DNA of 64,000 nt from Isosphaeraceae bacterium (GTDB taxonomy: Bacteria; Planctomycetota; Planctomycetia; Isosphaerales; Isosphaeraceae), in assembly GCA_026004735.1 (NCBI GenBank), contig BPJS01000001.1:4758287-4822286 (forward strand), in the 5' to 3' direction. Below the pieces are notes generated by a model. The model saw only the letters and a program-made list of their open reading frames with translations, was not told the origin of the DNA and made no database searches. Position 1 is the first letter of the stretch. Each line of letters opens with the position of its first letter. Made by a program: the position numbers and the translations under genes. Shown in pieces: positions 17,551 to 26,827 of the stretch.

Positions 17551-19509
17551 ATGCGCCGGCAACCGCGTCGCAGGCCGCGAATCGAGGCGCTTGAAGCGCG
17601 GCAGTTGTTGACGGTTGAGGCCGAGTTGTTGGTGGGATGGAGGCCGGGTCTGAGCCGGGCGGCCGAGCGCCGGCTGCTGGCGCGTGTGGGTGCCGAACCG
17701 GTCGAATCGTGGCCGGGAGGGCCGACCCGGGCGGCGCTAAAACCGGGAACCGACGTGGCGGCGGCGATGCGGCAACTGGCGCGGCTGCCGGGCGTTCGCT
17801 ACGTGGATCAGAATGGGATTCTGCGGGTGGATGCCGTATCGGTGAACGACCCGGAGTTTGGGCTTCAATGGGGCCTGAACCAGGCTAACGATGTGGACAT
17901 CAATGCGCCGGAGGCGTGGGCGCTGACCGGCGGCGGCGTTCCGACCATCGTGGCGGTGATTGACAGCGGGATCACCGTCGAACATCCCGAGCTGGCGGGA
18001 CGTCTCTGGGTCAATCCGGGCGAGATCCCTGGCAACGGGCTGGACGACGACGGGAACGGCTATGCCGACGACGTTCACGGCTGGAACTTTGCGTCCAACA
18101 CGGCCGACCTGACCGATGAGGTCCAGCATGGGACGCACGTGGCTGGGATCATCGCGGCGCAGGCCGGCGATGGCCGCGGCGTGGTGGGGGTCAATCCGGG
18201 TGCGGTGCTGATGCCGTTGAAGTTTATCGATGCGAGCGGGACGGGTCGGACCGCGGACGCCGTTCGCGCGATTTACTATGCCGTGAACGAGGGCGCCCGA
18301 GTGATCAACGCGAGCTGGGGGGGCGGATCGAACTCGCGGGCGTTGGCGGATGCGATTCGCTATGCGGGGTCGCGGGGCGTTGTGTTTGTGGCGGCGGCGG
18401 GAAATGAGGGATTGAATCTGGACGTGTATCGGTCGTATCCGGCCAGCTACGGGCTGGCGACGATGGTCACGGTGGCAGCCGTGGACGCAGCGGGGCGGTT
18501 GGCGTCGTTTTCAAACCGGGGCGGGTCGACGGTGTCGATCGCGGCGCCGGGAGTGGGGATCCTCAGCACCTGGGGCACCGGAGGCACGGCGTTGATGTCG
18601 GGGACGTCGATGGCCGCGCCGTTTGTTTCGGGGGTGGCGTCGCTGGTGATCGGAGCCAATCCGACGCTGACGGCCAGTCAGGTTGTGCAGCGTCTGATCG
18701 CGACGGCCAAGCCGCTGGGCAGCTTGGAGGGTAGGGTTGTGGCGGGCGGGATGGTGGACGCGGCGCGGGCGTTGGTTCCGCCGGCGGTAACGACGCCGGT
18801 GGTGCGTCGCCCGCGGGCGAGGCGTCCAATGCCGCCGGCGCGGAGCGTCGGGCTCGGACCCAGCGACCGGGTGCGGGCGGAGCTGCTCGGCTCAAACGAG
18901 TACTACCAGGCGCACGGCGGCTCGGCGATCGGTTTTGTGACGGCGATTTATCAGGATCTGATGGGGCGGGGGCCAACAAACCCGGAGCGGAGGAACGGTC
19001 TGACTCAGCTTCGGCAGGGGACGTCGCGGGCCGGACTGGCCCGGCAACTGCTGGGTCGAGAGGAGGCGGCGCGGACGAAGGTGGCGTTGTGGTATCTGAA
19101 TGATCTGGCGGTTCCGGCGTCGCTCGATCAGTTGAAGCAGAATGGTCTGGTGACGGCGCTCGCGCGCCGGCTGCGGGCCGGCGCGGCGGAAAGCCAGATC
19201 CGCGCGGAGCTCTTGGCATCGGGCGAATTGGAGCGGGCGGCAGGTGGCGATTCCGGCCGCCTGGCCGACTTGCTGTACCAGGCCGCCCTGGCGCGTCCCG
19301 CGACCGCCGACGAGGCTGCCGACCTTACGGCGAGGCTTGCTGCGGGGACCAGTCTGCGTGAGGTGGCCCTGGCGCTGCTGGTCTCGGACGAGGGGCGGCG
19401 AACACGGGCCGCGCGCTGGCTCCAATCCGACCTGCTCCGCCCCGGTTCGCTCGAATGGCTCAAGAGCGACCCGTTGGCGGCGCAACTGGCCATGCGGCTC
19501 ACCGACTGA
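17551..19509 (+). CDS. Subtilisin-like (S8) serine protease with DUF4214-like C-terminal repeats
   Basis: Starting at the ATG at 17551 gives 652 residues that begin with an Arg-rich segment and ALEARQLL at 13-20. This is the planctomycete LEPRxLL-type N-terminal motif found on exported or surface proteins. Residues 25-95 resemble an inhibitor-like propeptide. The catalytic triad is visible: Asp138 (VIDSG), His193 (HGTHV) and Ser353 (GTSMAAPF), with the oxyanion Asn in AAAGNEG. A Pro/Arg-rich linker follows. Then come about 220 residues of two or three helical repeats (AIYQDLMGR, LASGELER) resembling DUF4214, a domain often on secreted planctomycete proteins. Likely an extracellular or cell-surface protease. 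The C-terminal repeat assignment is less certain than the protease. Confidence 0.92.
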   Translation: MRRQPRRRPRIEALEARQLLTVEAELLVGWRPGLSRAAERRLLARVGAEPVESWPGGPTRAALKPGTDVAAAMRQLARLPGVRYVDQNGILRVDAVSVNDPEFGLQWGLNQANDVDINAPEAWALTGGGVPTIVAVIDSGITVEHPELAGRLWVNPGEIPGNGLDDDGNGYADDVHGWNFASNTADLTDEVQHGTHVAGIIAAQAGDGRGVVGVNPGAVLMPLKFIDASGTGRTADAVRAIYYAVNEGARVINASWGGGSNSRALADAIRYAGSRGVVFVAAAGNEGLNLDVYRSYPASYGLATMVTVAAVDAAGRLASFSNRGGSTVSIAAPGVGILSTWGTGGTALMSGTSMAAPFVSGVASLVIGANPTLTASQVVQRLIATAKPLGSLEGRVVAGGMVDAARALVPPAVTTPVVRRPRARRPMPPARSVGLGPSDRVRAELLGSNEYYQAHGGSAIGFVTAIYQDLMGRGPTNPERRNGLTQLRQGTSRAGLARQLLGREEAARTKVALWYLNDLAVPASLDQLKQNGLVTALARRLRAGAAESQIRAELLASGELERAAGGDSGRLADLLYQAALARPATADEAADLTARLAAGTSLREVALALLVSDEGRRTRAARWLQSDLLRPGSLEWLKSDPLAAQLAMRLTD

Positions 19510-19716
19510 CCGGCCCCCGAGCGGGCCAAAAGTATCGCAGGAACCTCAGCACGAGGTTCCGGCCTTGGCGACGGTCTGGTTTGATCGTGGCGGCCTGGCG
19601 GTGGAGAGCCGAGCCACCAAGGAGCGCTGGGGGCGTGTCGGCTGACGTGGTGAAGAGGTACCGGGTCCGCGGGCGCGGCGGTCAGCCGGGTCGGCCGACC
19701 GCCGCGCGGCGGAGCG

Positions 19717-20814
19717 TCAGCGGCTGGGCTGGGCTGGAGGGGCGGATCCGGCGGGTGTGGCGGAGCCGGCGGCGGGGGCGGGAGCAGCCGGTTGGGACTC
19801 GTCGCGGGGAATGAGCTGAAAGAGGTCCTTGGGCATGGGTTTCAGGTCGATCTGGGCGGTTTTGCGCATCTGCTCGATGATCTGGTTTTGGAGATCGGCG
19901 GCGTATTGGTTGAGGATCACGTTGCGCATCCGCTCGAAGTCGATCGGCTGACCCTCTTCCCGATCGGTGACGAGGATCAGGTGCAGGCCATACTCGGTTT
20001 CGACGATGTCGGACAGTTGCCCTTTCTGGAGGGCGAAGGCGGCTTGCGCGAACGGTTCGATGTAGATGCCGCGACGGGGAAACTTGCCGAGGTCGCCGCC
20101 GGAGGGCTGCTCGCGGTTGCCTTCGTCCTCGGAGTACTTGTTGGCCGCGTCGGCGAAGGAGATTTTCTGGTCGGCGATCTCCTGGCGGATGGCCAGGAGC
20201 CGCTGGCGGGCTTTTTCTTTTTCCTCAGGGGAGGCGTTGGGTTCGAGCTTGATCAGAATGTGGCTGGCGCGGACCTGCGCCCCGGAAAAGAGATCTTTGT
20301 TTTGTTCAGCGTAGGCTTTCAATTCGGAGTCGGTGGCTTGTTGAGTGACGTAGTTGCGCCATTTGCGTTCGAAGGCGATTTGATCGCGGAATTCCTCGAT
20401 GGTGGTACCGGTATCGGCCAGGAAGCTCTCGAGGCTGGTTCCCTGGCGATTGGCTTCGGCGCGGGCTTCGTCCTCGATTTTTTTGAGTTCGTCGGCGGAG
20501 ACGGTCACGCGGGCGGTTTCGTCAAGGAACTGGCGGAGCAGGGCGCGGTTGACGAGGTAGTCGAGGGCGCTTTCGAAGGCCTGCTGCTCGCTGCCGGGGG
20601 GGATCTGGATCTTGGCCAAGACGTCGATCAAGTCGGCCAGCGGGATCGGTCGGCCGTTGACGACGGCGACCGGCTCATCGCGGGCGGGCTTGGAGGACGT
20701 GGCGGCGGCGGGCGGCTGAGCCGTCGCAGGCTGTTGGGGTGAGACGGCGCCGAGGCCGGGAATGGCGCAGGCGGCCAACAGGGTGACGGCCGCACGATGG
20801 ACTCGCTCCCTCAT
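19717..20814 (-). CDS. Exported parvulin-type peptidyl-prolyl isomerase (PpiC/PrsA/SurA-like)
   Basis: ATG at 20814 is chosen because a signal peptide follows (MRERVHRAAV..., Ala/Leu core, cleavage near GAVS) and AGGAG lies upstream. The 365-residue product has an N-terminal SurA/PrsA-like helical chaperone part (VAVVNGRPIPLADLIDVL, LVNRALLRQ). The parvulin domain (VRASHILIKL, FADAANKYSED, GGDLGKFPRRG, QLSDIVETEYGLHLI) covers about residues 200-310, and a Pro/Ala-rich tail follows. It should catalyse prolyl cis-trans isomerisation and assist folding of exported proteins. It is convergent with the subtilase gene. A Pro/Ala-rich linker follows the signal peptide. Confidence 0.92.
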   Translation of the reverse strand: MRERVHRAAVTLLAACAIPGLGAVSPQQPATAQPPAAATSSKPARDEPVAVVNGRPIPLADLIDVLAKIQIPPGSEQQAFESALDYLVNRALLRQFLDETARVTVSADELKKIEDEARAEANRQGTSLESFLADTGTTIEEFRDQIAFERKWRNYVTQQATDSELKAYAEQNKDLFSGAQVRASHILIKLEPNASPEEKEKARQRLLAIRQEIADQKISFADAANKYSEDEGNREQPSGGDLGKFPRRGIYIEPFAQAAFALQKGQLSDIVETEYGLHLILVTDREEGQPIDFERMRNVILNQYAADLQNQIIEQMRKTAQIDLKPMPKDLFQLIPRDESQPAAPAPAAGSATPAGSAPPAQPSR

Positions 20815-21045
20815 GGTGGTCAGACTCCTGGTGTCGGCCGGTCTCAGGCGGTGTGCGTCGTAGCCGCCGCGTCGGGGTTGCCGGGCCGAACGATGTGCCT
20901 GATCATACGTGCGAACGTTCCCTTTGAACACGCCAATTGGTCGGCGGGAGCCGGGTCGGGTCAAGAGCGGGCCTGGCGGAGCGAACACAGCCACAGGAAG
21001 CCGGAGTGGATGATCCGGTCAGTTGGCCGCGTGAGATTACCGATC

Positions 21046-22843
21046 ATGAAGCGAGCGTGGGGTCTGGTGCTGGCGTGGGTTGGGTGTTGGGGGCTGGGAG
21101 CGGTCGCGGAGGCTGGGGTCGATGATCGGTTGATCGGGGCATGGGAAGCCACGCTCAAGCCACCGATCGGAGCGCCGATCCGGGTGGTGCTGCGGGTCGA
21201 GCCGGGGCCGAACGGCGGCCAGGTGGCGTGGCTCGACAGCCCGGACCAGGATGCGTACGACTTCGCCGTGGACAGTCTGGAGACGACGGCCGACGGCACC
21301 GTAAGGTTTGGTTCGAAACGGTTGCAGGCCCGGTTTGAAGGGCGTTTCAACCAGGCCCAGGATGCGATCGAGGGAACCTGGACGCAGAGTCTGCCGCTGC
21401 GGATTGCGTTTCGTCGGGTTGATCCGGCGACGCTGTCGCGGCCAGCGCCGGTGGTCGTGCCCGAGGAGCTTGAGGGCCTTTGGGAGGGGGTTCTCAAGGT
21501 GCAGGCGGGGTTGGAGTTGCGGCTGGTTCTGGATGTGCATCGCGATCAGCAGGGGCGGCTGGGGGCGTATCTAGACAGCCCGGACCAGGGGGCCGACGAC
21601 CTGCCGATCTCGGCGCTCGGTTTGGAGCGGGGTCGGCTCCGGTTTCGGCTGAAGCGGCTGGGTGCCGAGTTTGAGGGGAGCCGATCGGAGGACGGGCTTG
21701 CGTTCGAGGGGACGTTTTCGCAGTCTGGCCAACGGTTTCCGCTGGTTCTGCGACGGGTGCGGGAGGTCAAAGCGCTCCGGCGGCCGCAAACGCCCCAGCC
21801 ACCGTTTCCGTACCGCTCGGAAGAGGTCACGTACGAGAACCAGGCGGCGGGGGTGCGGTTGGCGGGCACGCTGACGCTGCCGGAGGGCGAAGGGCCGTTT
21901 CCGGCGGTGCTTTTGATCACTGGCTCGGGGTCGCAGGACCGGGACGAGACGCTGCTAGGGCACAAGCCGTTCTGGGTGCTGGCCGACTTTTTGACGCGGC
22001 GGGGCATCGCCGTCTTGCGGGTGGACGACCGGGGGGTCGGCGGCTCGACGGGCGACCCGTCGACGGCGACGAGTGAGGATTACGCCGGGGACGTGTTGGC
22101 AGGGGTCGCGTATCTGAAGACGCGGCGCGAGATCGACCCGACGAAGATCGGCCTGTGCGGCCACAGCGAGGGGGGATTGATCGCGCCGATGGTGGCCGTC
22201 CGAAGCCCGGACGTGGCGTTTCTGGTCCTGATGGCAGGCCCCGGGGTACCGGGGACGGAGCTGTTGCGGCTCCAAAGCCGCAAGATCGCCGAGGCGATGG
22301 GTTTAGGCGAGACGGTGAACGCCGTTCAGTCGGAGCTGCTGGAGAAGGCCTTGAGGCTGATCGAGGAGCACGCCGACCCGGAGGCGGCCCGAGCGGCGGT
22401 GACGGAGATGACCGAGCGGTTGGTTGCGGGTCTGACGCCGGAAGAGCGTCGAGAGCTTGGGCTAGATGGAGACGAGCCGGGACAGGCGGGGGGGTTGTTC
22501 CGTGCGGCGGCCGAGTCGTTGGCCAGTCCCTGGTTTCGGTTTTTTTTTGCGGTACGACCCGCGGCCCACGCTGGCCCAGGTGCGGTGTCCGGTGCTGGCG
22601 ATCAATGGGGAGAAGGACTTGCAGGTGGTGCCGGCCCAGAATCTGCCGGAGATTGAGAAGGCGCTGCGGGGCGGCGGTTTGGAGCGGGTCACGGTTCGGG
22701 AGCTGCCGGGCCTGAACCACCTGTTTCAGGCGTGCCAGACAGGCTCACCGGCCGAGTATGGTCGGATCGAGCAGACGATCGATCCGTCGGCGTTGGAGTT
22801 GATCGCCGATTGGATTCTGGAGACAGTGGGCCGGGGGCGGTGA
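21046..22843 (+). pseudogene. Secreted alpha/beta hydrolase interrupted at a T9 run (frameshift or slippage gene)
   Basis: From the ATG at 21046 a signal peptide is followed by two similar beta-rich repeats of about 100 residues (each with a YxDSPDQ motif). An alpha/beta hydrolase domain comes next, with the nucleophile in GHSEGG (Ser near 374). At 22540-22548 there are nine T residues. Reading on, the original frame turns into low-quality sequence and stops at 22656. The frame one base further encodes the expected continuation: FFLRYDPRPTLAQV, CPVLAINGEKD and GLNHLF, up to 22843. Those parts hold the catalytic Asp and His. Removing one T restores a complete protein of about 600 residues. Either the gene is inactivated, the run is a sequencing error, or slippage on T9 makes the full enzyme. 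Confidence 0.85.
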
Positions 22844-22880
22844 AGGCAGGTTTGAGGGCGCGGCGGAGGGTCGTGCGGCC

Positions 22881-23663
22881 TTAGGCGGACTCGGCCGTGC
22901 ACTGGCGCATGAGCCAGCTATCGACGTCGGCCAACATCGGGCGGGTGAGGCGGTGGCCGCAAGGGTAGGACTGGAAGGCAACCCGCAGTCCGCCGGCACG
23001 GAGCAGGGCGACCTCGCGGCGGGCGTCGGTGACCGGTGTGCGGCCATTCCACTCACCGTGGGCCACGAGCAGCTTCAGGCGTCGGCAGGATCGGAGCCGA
23101 GCTAGCGGCGCGAAGCCCAGCCGCGGAAGCCAGCCATTGATGGCCACGACGCCCGCGAACCGCTCGGGATAGCTCAGGCCGAGGCGGTAGGCGACGGCCG
23201 CCCCTTCGCCAACACCCAGCAGGAAGATACGCTCCGAATGAATATGGAGCGAACGGCGGGCGGCGCGGATCGCGTCGAAGACGCCGTCTTCGAGGCGATC
23301 GACCTCGTCGCTCGGCTCGCCGGCGAGGATTTTGCGGACGGTCTCGCACGCCGAGCCAGGCGAGACGGATCGGGGCGACCGCGACTCGGAACGCGCAAAG
23401 AGCTGACCCCAGCCAAAGCCAACCTCACGGCCCTTGCGGCGGACGACCTCCGGACCGCGCAGGCTCAGGCCGACATAGTTGCGCCCGCTCAAGGCCGGCA
23501 TGGCGGCGGCGAGCTGATGCTCATCACCGCCCCGGCCGTGGAAGAGAACCAGGAGCGGATAGGGATAATTCGGCTCGTAGCGACGAGGGATGAACCGAGC
23601 CTCGGCGAGGGCTCCCGTCCTGGGTTCCGCCGCCGTGGTCAAGGGCCGACGGTCGCCACTCAT
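22881..23663 (-). CDS. Alpha/beta hydrolase of the phospholipase/carboxylesterase type lacking the nucleophile serine
   Basis: The 260-residue product has the family layout. There is an oxyanion-loop segment LLVLFHGRGGDE near 38-48, a nucleophile-elbow segment at 150-154, and the C-terminal VTDARRE and YPCGH motifs that normally provide Asp and His. The elbow reads GVGEG where active members have GxSxG, so the catalytic Ser is replaced by Gly152. The open frame and intact remaining motifs argue against simple decay. It may be a pseudoenzyme with a binding or regulatory role. It has its own promoter candidate on the minus strand. Confidence 0.82.
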   Translation of the reverse strand: MSGDRRPLTTAAEPRTGALAEARFIPRRYEPNYPYPLLVLFHGRGGDEHQLAAAMPALSGRNYVGLSLRGPEVVRRKGREVGFGWGQLFARSESRSPRSVSPGSACETVRKILAGEPSDEVDRLEDGVFDAIRAARRSLHIHSERIFLLGVGEGAAVAYRLGLSYPERFAGVVAINGWLPRLGFAPLARLRSCRRLKLLVAHGEWNGRTPVTDARREVALLRAGGLRVAFQSYPCGHRLTRPMLADVDSWLMRQCTAESA

Positions 23664-23795
23664 ACAGCGTTCTCCGCGCGTTGGAACTCGGCGGTGCGAC
23701 TCTGGTCAGGGGCGGAGGAGGGACCGCTCGATCCCCCGCGGAGGGCATGGGAAGCCTTTCGCGGTTTGTCCCAATCGCCTTGTCGCCTGCGCCAA

Positions 23796-23824
23796 AGCAT
23801 AGCCAGCATTTTTCCGCTCTTCAA
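23796..23824 (-). promoter_or_regulatory. Candidate promoter of the serine-less hydrolase gene
   Basis: TTGAAG (23824-23819), a 17-base spacer and TATGCT (23801-23796) on the minus strand, about 130 bases before the start codon. Confidence 0.45.
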
Positions 23825-23911
23825 CGAATTGCCCAGGTTGTTACCCGTTTTTTCTCAAGATTTTGGGGAGAATGTCCGACGGGCTGGGCAAGGTGCGCGC
23901 GATGCTAACGA

Positions 23912-25750
23912 TCAGGCCGGTTGGTTGGGCGTATCGCGGCCTGGTCCGTTGGGTCGGAACGGCATGATCCGCATGCGGCCGCCTGCCAGCAGCGGGGTGG
24001 GAGGGGCAGCTTGGCGTTTGGGTCGGGGGAAAATGCGAAGGTGGGGTCGATTGTTGGCCTGGGGGGGATGGAGGCGGCGCGGCGGAGTGGGCCGGCGGCG
24101 AATGGGGAGAACAACGGGGGGACTGGGTCTGCGGGCAGGTTGGCTCGGCTGAGCAGGCTGAGGCTGACTGGAGTCTCTCGGTAGAGTGGGTTGGGCGGGC
24201 GGGGTGGGTGTGGAGTTGGGGGGGATGGGAGGGGCGGTGATGGTGATGGGGGCGGAGGCGGAGCCGTCGGGTTGGACGACGCGGAGGGTGATGGGGGGGG
24301 AAGTGAGGCGGTTGTTGTCGGTGCGGGTCTCGTCGAGGGCGCGGTCGGGGTCGATGCGTGCGACAAGGCGGCCGGAGAGGGCGTTGGGGTTCATGCCGGC
24401 GGGGATGGAGGCGGGCAGTTTGATGGTTTGCAGGACGTCCTGAATGTGGCCGGCGGCCAGACCGGGGAGGAAGGCATCGGCGAGGGCGAGCATGGGGGCG
24501 TTGGGGGCGTCGCTCTGGACCAGTCCGAAGCGGAGGCGGAAGGGTCCGGCGTCGCGGGTGCCGACGTTTTCGAGTTTGGCGTGGACTTCGATGGTCTGGT
24601 CCCAGGCGATGGTGGCGGGGGTGGTCAGGGCGGTGATGGCCAGGTCGGGCAGGGTGTCGCGCTGGTTGGCGGCGGGGCGGGGCGTGAGGTTGAGGGTGGT
24701 CCAGTCGCGGCCGATGCCTTGGTAGGAGGCGGGCTTGATGACCGGGTCGGTCAAGCCGTCGGCGTCGGCGATCAGGACCAAGGCGAATTTGGCCACGTTG
24801 GCCAGGGCGGTGGGTGGGTGATCGGGCAGGTCGATCGTCTGGCTGGCGGTGACGGTCTGGTAGCCCTGGATTTCGGGCATGGGAACGAAGCCGATGGTGT
24901 AGCTGCGCGGACCTTGGGGGTCTTCGCCGAAGGGAGCCAGGACGATGCGCGCGTTGGTGGGAGGAGCCTTGCCGGGGCCGTCGTTGCGGAGCGTGGCGGT
25001 GACTTCGATCGAGCCGCCCCAATCGGCCTGAGTGGGGCGAACCGCCAGACCGGCGGCGACGAGTTTGGCAGGCAGCCGCGGGGTGTAGGTGACCATCGCG
25101 GCGTCGACCCCTTGCAGGCCCAGGTTGGCGTTGTTGGTCTCGTTGGACTCGGCGATGGCGTTGGCGGCGTCGACCTTGAGGGTTAGGTAGTAGGAGGGCT
25201 GGCCGGCCAGCGGAGCCGTCGGACGGCCGGGGGTCCGCAGGGGGACGTCGAAATCGTAGCGCTGGCCAGGGGCGAGGCCAGCCGGGACGAGGAAGGAGCC
25301 GATCGGGACGGAGTCGCGGTTGGTTTTCGTGGTGGGGGAGGCGAAGACGTCGACGCGGAAGGCCGAGTCGGCGATCGAGCCACCCTGATTGAGGATGCTG
25401 CCCTCGAGGCGGAATTCCTGATCCCAGTCGAGGTTTGAGGGGCCGGCCAGGCGGGCGGCGATCAGGTCGGGGGGGCTGGCGGTTTCGGGGGCGGGGGTTG
25501 ACGTGGCCGTGGCGGTGGTTGAGAGCGCCAGGGGTTCGGCGTCGGTTGAGGAGGCGGTGGTGGTGGTTGCGAGGGCCAGCGGCTCGGCGTCGGTTGAGGA
25601 GGCGGCTTCAGCCAGGGTGGTGACCACCTGCTCGGCCGATGGATTCGATCCGCCGCTCAGCACGGTTCGGACTTCGAGAATCTCGATGCGCGGATGGGCC
25701 TTCCCACGATCCCCGCCGCGGGGGGATTTTCGGCGATCACGGGACGGCAT
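23912..25750 (-). CDS. Secreted CARDB-repeat protein with LEPRxLL-type N-terminus
   Basis: ATG at 25750 is chosen because a long AAGGAGGAGGA ribosome site ends nine bases before it. The 612-residue product opens with basic residues and ILEVRTVLS, the planctomycete export-type motif seen also in the subtilase. A short Thr/Ala-rich segment has two copies of SSTDAEPLAL. Three to four repeats follow with the CARDB signature (cell-adhesion-related domain in bacteria): paired SNETNNAN-, GSILNQGGS-, TLRNDGPGKA- and ENVGTRDAG-type segments about 110-130 residues apart, ending with TRTDNNRL. A Pro/Arg-rich tail closes the protein. Probably a surface or matrix protein with Ig-like beta-sandwich repeats. 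No catalytic domain is seen. Confidence 0.85.
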   Translation of the reverse strand: MPSRDRRKSPRGGDRGKAHPRIEILEVRTVLSGGSNPSAEQVVTTLAEAASSTDAEPLALATTTTASSTDAEPLALSTTATATSTPAPETASPPDLIAARLAGPSNLDWDQEFRLEGSILNQGGSIADSAFRVDVFASPTTKTNRDSVPIGSFLVPAGLAPGQRYDFDVPLRTPGRPTAPLAGQPSYYLTLKVDAANAIAESNETNNANLGLQGVDAAMVTYTPRLPAKLVAAGLAVRPTQADWGGSIEVTATLRNDGPGKAPPTNARIVLAPFGEDPQGPRSYTIGFVPMPEIQGYQTVTASQTIDLPDHPPTALANVAKFALVLIADADGLTDPVIKPASYQGIGRDWTTLNLTPRPAANQRDTLPDLAITALTTPATIAWDQTIEVHAKLENVGTRDAGPFRLRFGLVQSDAPNAPMLALADAFLPGLAAGHIQDVLQTIKLPASIPAGMNPNALSGRLVARIDPDRALDETRTDNNRLTSPPITLRVVQPDGSASAPITITAPPIPPNSTPTPPAQPTLPRDSSQPQPAQPSQPARRPSPPVVLPIRRRPTPPRRLHPPQANNRPHLRIFPRPKRQAAPPTPLLAGGRMRIMPFRPNGPGRDTPNQPA

Positions 25751-26185
25751 GACGTGCGTCCTCCTCCTTGAGAGCGGAGCACCGGCCGCGATGGAGGCGG
25801 CGGGCGGCATCCGCATAGACCCTTCCCTGGGTAATCAGGGTGGAATGTAACGATCAGCAGAGGGGCGGTCAAGGGGATCGACCGTCGGGTAAGCCGATCG
25901 AGCAGGGCGGGGTGTGGCTGGTTTTCAAGGCAATCCGCAAGGGAAAGGCCGGTGATGCGATCGGCCGGAGCGAGGGGGGACGGGCCGAGGCAGCTAGCGG
26001 CCGCCAGGATTCTGGTGGCCGGAGCAGGAGGGCTGGTGCGCGGTGAGCGGTGTCGGGCTTTTCGGGCACGGTGGCGCGGATTTCGCGGGAAGTTGGGAGG
26101 CGATTGGGACTAGAATAGGGTGAGTTGAGGGCGGCGGCTGAGGCGGCTTGTGGCCGTCGCGGGCCGTCGGTTGAGGGTCTAGACC
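25751..26185. other. 435-base intergenic region
   Basis: It separates the CARDB gene from the W/G/N-repeat gene (divergent). A possible -10 box TAGAAT lies at 26111-26116 on the plus strand, without a good -35. No RNA gene was seen. Confidence 0.35.
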
Positions 26186-26692
26186 ATGCGGAGCAACTGG
26201 GTCGGTGGAATCGCGGGCGTCGTTCTCATGCTGGCCGTCGCAGCGCCCCAGGCCCAGGCGCAGGGCTGGGGCTGGAATGGAGGCTGGAACTCAGGTTGGG
26301 GCTGGAATGGGGGCTGGAACGCAGGCTGGAACGACGGTTGGGGCTGGAATGGAGGCTGGAACGGCTGGAACGGAGGTTGGAACGGCTGGAATGGGGGGTG
26401 GAACCCAGGATGGGGTTGGAATGGGGGCTGGACGCCGGGGCCGGTTGTGCCGCCGGTCGTAACGCGGCCGACGGTGCCGGGGTATGTGCCGCTTTATCCC
26501 GGGGATGCGTTTGGGAACAATTTTGGTGACCGGGTTTATGGCGGCACGCACTATCCGGGGCTGGGGGTTGTCAACGGGGTGCTGCCGGCGCGGCCCAGTG
26601 GGGTGTCGGGGAATGGGCCCTACAATCCGAGCGGCGGGGTGTTTCCTGGGAATGGTATGTTCTCGCCCGGAGCGCCGAATAATCGGCGGTGA
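26186..26692 (+). CDS. Small secreted Trp/Gly/Asn-repeat protein
   Basis: The 168-residue product starts with a clear signal peptide (MRSNWVGGIAGVVLMLAVAA, cleavage near AQAQ). About 60 residues follow, made almost only of Trp, Gly and Asn in units such as GWGWNGGWN and GWNGGWN, each Trp spaced three or four residues from the next. The rest is Pro/Gly-rich and ends in NNRR. The DNA of the repeat (26265-26440) is a short-period tandem array of gg-ctgg-aa units. No enzyme motif is present and I do not recognise a family. Regular Trp/Gly spacing suggests a sticky, self-associating or glycan-binding surface, or a structural coat component. Confidence 0.8.
   Translation: MRSNWVGGIAGVVLMLAVAAPQAQAQGWGWNGGWNSGWGWNGGWNAGWNDGWGWNGGWNGWNGGWNGWNGGWNPGWGWNGGWTPGPVVPPVVTRPTVPGYVPLYPGDAFGNNFGDRVYGGTHYPGLGVVNGVLPARPSGVSGNGPYNPSGGVFPGNGMFSPGAPNNRR
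26265..26440 (+). repeat. Tandem WNGG-coding repeat
   Basis: Imperfect tandem repeats of 12-24 bases with the core GGCTGGAA(T/C)GG(G/A) encode Gly-Trp-Asn-Gly units. Several copies are nearly identical at the base level, so the array is prone to copy-number change. Confidence 0.8.
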
Positions 26693-26827
26693 GCGGGGCG
26701 GCGTGGTTGGTGTCTGAGCCGGTGTCGGCCGATCGCAGGGCTTGTCGGGCCTGGGCACGGGGGGTGGCCCGGGCTGGGTAGGCCTGTTTGCCGTTGGGGA
26801 TCAGGGTCTGAGGGGACTGGGGCGAGG

